15,308 nt of DNA from an uncultured Mollicutes bacterium (GTDB lineage Bacteria > Bacillota_I > Bacilli_A > RFN20 > CAG-826): contig UQFY01000027.1 of the NCBI GenBank assembly GCA_900540385.1, forward strand, positions 1 through 15,308, in the 5' to 3' direction. The notes beneath the pieces were generated by a model. That model had not been told where the DNA came from and ran no database searches. It was given only the letters and a program-made list of their open reading frames with translations. This document shows, in pieces, positions 11,539 through 15,308 of the stretch (the first letter of the stretch is position 1; the number at the start of each line of letters is the position of its first letter). The position numbers and the translations under genes were made by a program.

Positions 11539-14465
11539 TAACGTTCGATTGGTGGAACAGCGTAGCCGGTGTTCTTGTTTGGATCGTTCTTATGCGCTTT
11601 CTTGTAGGCTTTACGTTTCTTGCGCATCTCACGGGCTTCTTTAGAGCCAGAGTTGGCAATAATCTTAAAGCCACGTTTTAAGGCATATGGGATTAAGCCC
11701 GCAATCTTATCGTCGGCATTACGCATGGTGGTTGCCTTTGGATGGTCACGGACAAGATGAATCGCGTCGAAGTCACAACGTGTTGTACAAATACCGCATC
11801 CGATACATTTATGTGGGTCAACGATAGAGGCACCACACTCTAAGCAACGGGATGTTTCTATCTTCACTTGTTCTTCAGTAAGGGTCTTGTTGTAATCGCG
11901 GAAGGAGTTTTTATAATCTTTCCCTTCTTCCATGCCGGCTTCTTGTCTTCCAGCATGGTCGTAATCATTTATAACAAGGTTATTCTTATCGAGTTCAACG
12001 AAGTATCTACGGTCACGTCCGATGGTAAGAGAAGCGTTAAATGGAGAAACGAAACGAGCCAATGATTCAGCTGCTTCATGTCCTTCAGCAATTGCGTCGA
12101 TAACGAACTTAGGACCAGTATAAACATCGCCACCAACAAAGATAGCTTCGTCGGCTGTTTGATAAGTGAATTTATCGGCGATTGGATAATTTCCATGCCA
12201 GAAGGTCACTTTGCTATTCTTTAAGAGGTCGCCCCATTCGATGCTTTGACCAATAGCGAAGACAATCTTATTGGCTTTGACTTCGATGGTCGTGTTTTCA
12301 TCATATTGAGGATTGAAACGCTTGGTTTCAGGATCAATTGTAGAAACGCATTTCTTTAAGATAATGCCGCGTACATGGCCATTTTCATCGACAAGGATTT
12401 CTTTTGGACCCCATCCTGGATTGACCTTAATATCTTCTGCTTCTGCTTCTTCAATTTCTGCTTTTGTTGCTGGCATAGTCTCACGAGACTCTAAGCAATA
12501 CATCGAGACAGAGGAAGCTTTGAAACGGTGAGCGGTACGAGCGCAATCGATAGCAACGTTTCCGCCACCGATGACAACACAATCACCTTCAATTGTTTGA
12601 TTTTGATTTTCGTAAGCGCCTTTTAAGAATTCAACGGCAATTTCAGTTCCTTCGGCTTTATCGTTTGAAACGTTTGGACGTTTTCCACCTTGGCAACCAA
12701 TGGCAATATAGAATGCTTTATAGCCTTGTTCTTTTAATTGGTCAATGGTGATATCTTTCCCCACTTCAACGCCACACTTAATTTCAACGCCGAGTTCACG
12801 GATGATTTCCACTTCAGCATCAATGACGTTCTTTTCAAGTTTATAGGAAGGAATTCCGTACATCATCATGCCACCCGCTTTTTGGTTCTTTTCAAAAACG
12901 GTTGGATGATAGCCCATTAAGGCAAGATAATATGCGGCACTTAAACCCGCTGGACCAGCACCAATAATGGCAATTTTCTCATCGAAGTCTCCATTGACTT
13001 TGGCGATTGTCTTTTCTGGTAAGACACGTGTTTTTGGATCAAGGTCCCTTTCAGCAAGGAACTTCTTAACGGCGTCAATAGCGACAGCCTCATCAATGGT
13101 TCCACGGGTACAAGCCGTTTCACAACGTTTGTTACAGACTCTACCACAAACCGCTGGGAACGGGTTTTCTCTCTTGATAAGAGCGAGAGCTTCATCATAA
13201 CGGCCTTGATTTGCCATCTTAAGATAACCTTCAACAGCAACGTGCGCAGGGCAAGCCGTCTTACATGGAGCAGTACCTGTTGGATAGGTATTATAACGAG
13301 CAGTGTCGCGATAATTCTCATCCCAAGCATATTTTCCCCAATGGATCTTATCTGGAAGAGGAGCTTGAGGATAATTGACGGGTCCCTCTTTGGTGCAAAG
13401 TTTTTGACCAAGTTTTACGGCGCCTGCAGGGCAAGATTCAACGCAACGTCCGCAAGCAACACAGTTCTTTGGATCAACTTTTGCAGTATAGGCACTACGA
13501 GAGAGATTTGGAGTGTTGAATAAAAGGGATGTTCTCAAAGCATTACAAATCTTCACATCACAGTTACAGATATCGAAGATGTGGTCTTCGCCATCGATAT
13601 TTGTGATTTGATGAACGAAGCCGTTCTTTTCAGCTTTCTCTAAGATATCGAGGGCTTCTTCTTTGCTAATGTAGTGAGCGCGGCCAGTTTCAACAGCATA
13701 ATCGGCCATATCACCAACTTGAATACACCAATCGTCTGGGTCATCAATACAGCCTTCACCGATTTTAGCGCGGGAATAACGGCAAGAGCAGATACCCGCA
13801 GAGATATGTCCGCTATATTTCTTAAGCCAATAGGAAATCTTTTCCAATTTAACGGCTTCATTGTTGCTAGAAATGGCTTTTTCGACTGGGATGACGTGCA
13901 TACCAATGCCATCGCCACCTTCTGGAACCATAGAGGTAATCTTTGCAAGAGGCAAGAAAGTCATTCTTTCAAAGCCAGCTGCGACAGGCGGGTTTTTATC
14001 AACACGGTCCTTCGTGGAGTTAAATAACTCCGCGCTACCAGGAACATAATAACTTAAACGATAACGTTTTTCGTGTTTTGGATTGGCACCAGGAATTGGT
14101 CCATCATCATTGTAATTATCACCGTAGTCATATTCGATAATGCCGTGATAAATGCAATCTTCCAAGGCTTTCTTGAAGACCAATGGATCCATCTTTTTGT
14201 TTTTGGCATAAAACTCTTCAAAGGTGTACCAAACTCTTTGTTTGATGCTAAGAAGAATGTCCACTTCATCTTCCGAAAGAAGTTCTCTCATCGACCAAAA
14301 TTCTGGGCAATCTGTGGTTGGATGCAATTTTGTCTCCACGTTGTCGGTGATTTTAGCGGCGAGTTTCAAAAACTTTTTAGTAAGTTTCTTCTCTTCCTCC
14401 GTTTTTGGCTCATATCCTTGCCATTTGGAAATTGTTTCAGGTTTTTGCTTATACTGCTCTGGCAT
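11538..14465 (-). CDS. Large FAD/NAD(P) and multi-Fe-S oxidoreductase (GltD/NfnB-like C-terminal half)
   Basis: This 975-residue protein has four parts. Residues 1-320 are an N-terminal module with a winged-helix-like stretch (about 55-115) and scattered cysteines (Cys226, 228, 239, 247, 300, 302, 307). Residues 330-350 form a ferredoxin-like 4Fe-4S site, CVACGRCVESCP (Cys335, 338, 341, 345). Residues about 395-800 resemble the glutamate synthase small subunit and NfnB: cysteines 401, 405, 440, 444, 448 and 452, the FAD site IGAGPAGLSAA (501-511) and an NAD(P) site VIGGGNVAIDCA (631-642), ending in FVGGDVYTGP. The C terminus has more cysteines (874, 877, 887, 890, 893, 897), at least one 4Fe-4S cluster, and a very basic tail. 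It likely moves electrons between NAD(P)H and ferredoxin-type carriers in the cytoplasm. GGAGG lies seven bases before the ATG, which follows the hypB stop by one base. No glutamate synthase large subunit is nearby. Confidence 0.88.
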   Translation of the reverse strand: MPEQYKQKPETISKWQGYEPKTEEEKKLTKKFLKLAAKITDNVETKLHPTTDCPEFWSMRELLSEDEVDILLSIKQRVWYTFEEFYAKNKKMDPLVFKKALEDCIYHGIIEYDYGDNYNDDGPIPGANPKHEKRYRLSYYVPGSAELFNSTKDRVDKNPPVAAGFERMTFLPLAKITSMVPEGGDGIGMHVIPVEKAISSNNEAVKLEKISYWLKKYSGHISAGICSCRYSRAKIGEGCIDDPDDWCIQVGDMADYAVETGRAHYISKEEALDILEKAEKNGFVHQITNIDGEDHIFDICNCDVKICNALRTSLLFNTPNLSRSAYTAKVDPKNCVACGRCVESCPAGAVKLGQKLCTKEGPVNYPQAPLPDKIHWGKYAWDENYRDTARYNTYPTGTAPCKTACPAHVAVEGYLKMANQGRYDEALALIKRENPFPAVCGRVCNKRCETACTRGTIDEAVAIDAVKKFLAERDLDPKTRVLPEKTIAKVNGDFDEKIAIIGAGPAGLSAAYYLALMGYHPTVFEKNQKAGGMMMYGIPSYKLEKNVIDAEVEIIRELGVEIKCGVEVGKDITIDQLKEQGYKAFYIAIGCQGGKRPNVSNDKAEGTEIAVEFLKGAYENQNQTIEGDCVVIGGGNVAIDCARTAHRFKASSVSMYCLESRETMPATKAEIEEAEAEDIKVNPGWGPKEILVDENGHVRGIILKKCVSTIDPETKRFNPQYDENTTIEVKANKIVFAIGQSIEWGDLLKNSKVTFWHGNYPIADKFTYQTADEAIFVGGDVYTGPKFVIDAIAEGHEAAESLARFVSPFNASLTIGRDRRYFVELDKNNLVINDYDHAGRQEAGMEEGKDYKNSFRDYNKTLTEEQVKIETSRCLECGASIVDPHKCIGCGICTTRCDFDAIHLVRDHPKATTMRNADDKIAGLIPYALKRGFKIIANSGSKEAREMRKKRKAYKKAHKNDPNKNTGYAVPPIER

Positions 14466-14466
14466 A

Positions 14467-15141
14467 TTATTTCCTCCAATCCTGAATTTTTAAACTTAAG
14501 TAATTGACGATTTTCTCCACTCCTTCACCGCTTTTAGCTGAATAAGGGATAATCGTTGCCTGAGGGTTAATTCCATGAATGAATTTTTCCACTTTTTGAA
14601 AGTCAAATGGGAAAAACTCCAAGGTATCGATTTTATTAATCAAAATCAAATCGGAACCCTCAAACATGTTGGGATAATTGAATGGTTTTTCATCTCCATC
14701 AGGAAGAGAAAGAATGCAAACGTTTAAGCAAGCTCCCGTATCAAATGTGGAGGGACAAACCATATTTCCGATGTTTTCTAAGAAGAGGCAGTCTAAGCTC
14801 ATCTCTTCAAAATGAGCCAAGCTTTCCCGAACCATGTCAACGTCAATGTAGCAAAGAGAATCAGTGTGCACTTGAAGAGAGGGGACACCTGTTTCCTTAC
14901 TCACTTTTATGGCATCAACATCGGAATCCATATCCGCTTCAACAACGCCAATCCGAAATTCATTTTTCAATTTCTGAATTAACGATATAAGCGTCGTTGT
15001 TTTTCCTGCACCCGGTCCAGACATGACGTTCACAAGAAAGAGTTTCTTTTTCTTTAGTTCTTTCCGTAATTCGTCACCGTCTTTTTGAACGGCTTCAAAA
15101 ACGTTTGTGCCAAGGATAATCGTCCTTCTTTCTTCAACCAT
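14467..15141 (-). CDS. hypB: HypB-family GTPase (nickel insertion)
   Basis: The 224-residue GTPase has P-loop GPGAGKTT (42-49), the switch-like stretch EADMDSDVDA (68-77), the family signature ENIGNMVCP (122-130) and guanine-specificity NKID (169-172). HypB uses GTP hydrolysis to pass nickel, with HypA, to a nickel enzyme. The N-terminal CxxCGC high-affinity nickel motif or His-rich stretch of some HypBs is absent. The G-domain metal site is altered: the family Cys-His is Cys97-Tyr98 here, while Cys129 is kept. AAGGG lies ten bases before the ATG. It is the first gene of a three-gene operon; its stop is one base from the oxidoreductase start. The family call is firm, but nickel specificity is less so. 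Confidence 0.9.
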   Translation of the reverse strand: MVEERRTIILGTNVFEAVQKDGDELRKELKKKKLFLVNVMSGPGAGKTTTLISLIQKLKNEFRIGVVEADMDSDVDAIKVSKETGVPSLQVHTDSLCYIDVDMVRESLAHFEEMSLDCLFLENIGNMVCPSTFDTGACLNVCILSLPDGDEKPFNYPNMFEGSDLILINKIDTLEFFPFDFQKVEKFIHGINPQATIIPYSAKSGEGVEKIVNYLSLKIQDWRK

Positions 15142-15170
15142 TTTCTAACACCCTTGTGTAGGCTGGAAAT

Positions 15171-15176
15171 ATTATA
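15171..15176 (-). promoter_or_regulatory. -10 box of the hypB operon promoter
   Basis: A perfect TATAAT on the minus strand lies 29 bases before the hypB ATG, in very AT-rich sequence. No good -35 hexamer stands 16-18 bases upstream (the 17-spacer hexamer is TACCTT), so the promoter may be weak or activator-dependent. An imperfect dyad GTTAG-N6-CTAAC (15219-15234) lies about 45-60 bases upstream of the -10 box and could hold an activator. Confidence 0.5.
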
Positions 15177-15259
15177 TATTTGCAAGTATGAAAAAGGTAG
15201 ATTTTTACGATGTTTTTGGTTAGAGCGTGCTAACTAAAAATAAACTCGTTTTTCAAATA

Positions 15260-15288
15260 AAAATCCGCGTCTTCAAGGCGCGGTTTTT
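15260..15288. terminator. Bidirectional rho-independent terminator
   Basis: An 8-bp stem (15265-15272 with 15276-15283, outer part CCGCG/CGCGG) with a TCA loop is followed by TTTTT on the plus strand (15284-15288). AAAAAT just before the stem gives a T-tract on the minus strand too. Since all nearby genes are on the minus strand, it probably ends the gene beyond the window edge and insulates the hypB operon. Confidence 0.75.
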
Positions 15289-15308
15289 CGATCTGGCCTA
15301 TAAGGCCG

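Noticed and set aside
11538..14465. Glutamate synthase small subunit (gltD)
   Set aside because: Only the central part resembles GltD; there is no large subunit, the protein is twice the usual length, and extra Fe-S modules flank the flavin domain.
14073..14507. Plus-strand open frame of 144 codons antisense to the oxidoreductase and hypB
   Set aside because: It is the mirror of well-supported genes; the translation is low in complexity and Phe/Ile-rich, with no domain or SD. The same applies to 13674-14027 and other antisense frames.
15219..15234. CIRCE (HrcA) element suggested by TTAG...GCTAA bases
   Set aside because: CIRCE needs TTAGCACTC-N9-GAGTGCTAA; only a damaged half-site is present and the spacing is wrong.
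15295..15307. Palindrome GGCCT-ATA-AGGCC at the right edge
   Set aside because: A five-pair stem cut by the window end, with no tract or gene to interpret it by.

Overview
The window looks like low-GC, standard-code Firmicutes DNA, probably an uncultured gut-type member of Bacilli/Erysipelotrichia. AT-rich intergenic regions, strong AGGAGG-type ribosome sites, two diderm-independent lipoprotein signal peptides and Firmicutes-style gene families support this. TGA ends the ABC ATPase and hypA, so the Mycoplasma code (TGA = Trp) does not apply, although the ABC ATPase has a long insertion like those of mycoplasmal UgpC/MalK proteins. The taxonomic placement is an inference.

Layout. Positions 1-284 hold a tRNA-Glu(CTC) gene with its own promoter and terminator. 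Next, on the plus strand, is an orphan lipoprotein (285-836). Everything after that is on the minus strand. Reading in the direction of transcription (right to left), the first unit is a compact hypB - large FAD/Fe-S oxidoreductase - hypA operon (15141 to 11170). It starts from a perfect TATAAT box and ends in a strong hairpin-T6 terminator that overlaps the hypA stop. A phosphohexomutase gene (11129 to 9729) follows, with no Shine-Dalgarno. The third unit is an ABC import operon: substrate-binding lipoprotein, fused double permease, MalK-like ATPase and a ROK-type kinase (9537 to 3472). Its promoter carries a near-perfect 12-bp LacI/CcpA-type palindrome inside the -35/-10 spacer. An unknown six-helix membrane protein and a MATE exporter (3419 to 864) complete the strand.

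How it may work together. The ABC genes resemble the iron(III)/AfuABC/2-aminoethylphosphonate/polyamine type (single two-domain permease, one lipoprotein receptor). The ROK-like protein, the adjacent phosphohexomutase and the cre/LacI-like operator point to carbohydrate or sugar-phosphate uptake under catabolite or LacI-family control; this is inference. The hypB-oxidoreductase-hypA operon joins two nickel-chaperone homologues to a GltD/NfnB-like flavoprotein with several iron-sulphur sites. No hydrogenase subunit or other nickel enzyme is in view.

Most notable oddities: (1) the permease reading frame appears to be split by a run of eight A's just after a strongly SD-led 12-codon ORF; (2) the binding-protein gene has its only good SD in front of an AUA codon at exactly the place where the signal peptide should begin; (3) about 124 extra residues lie between the Q-loop and signature of the ATPase; (4) HypB has Cys-Tyr where the family has the metal-binding Cys-His.
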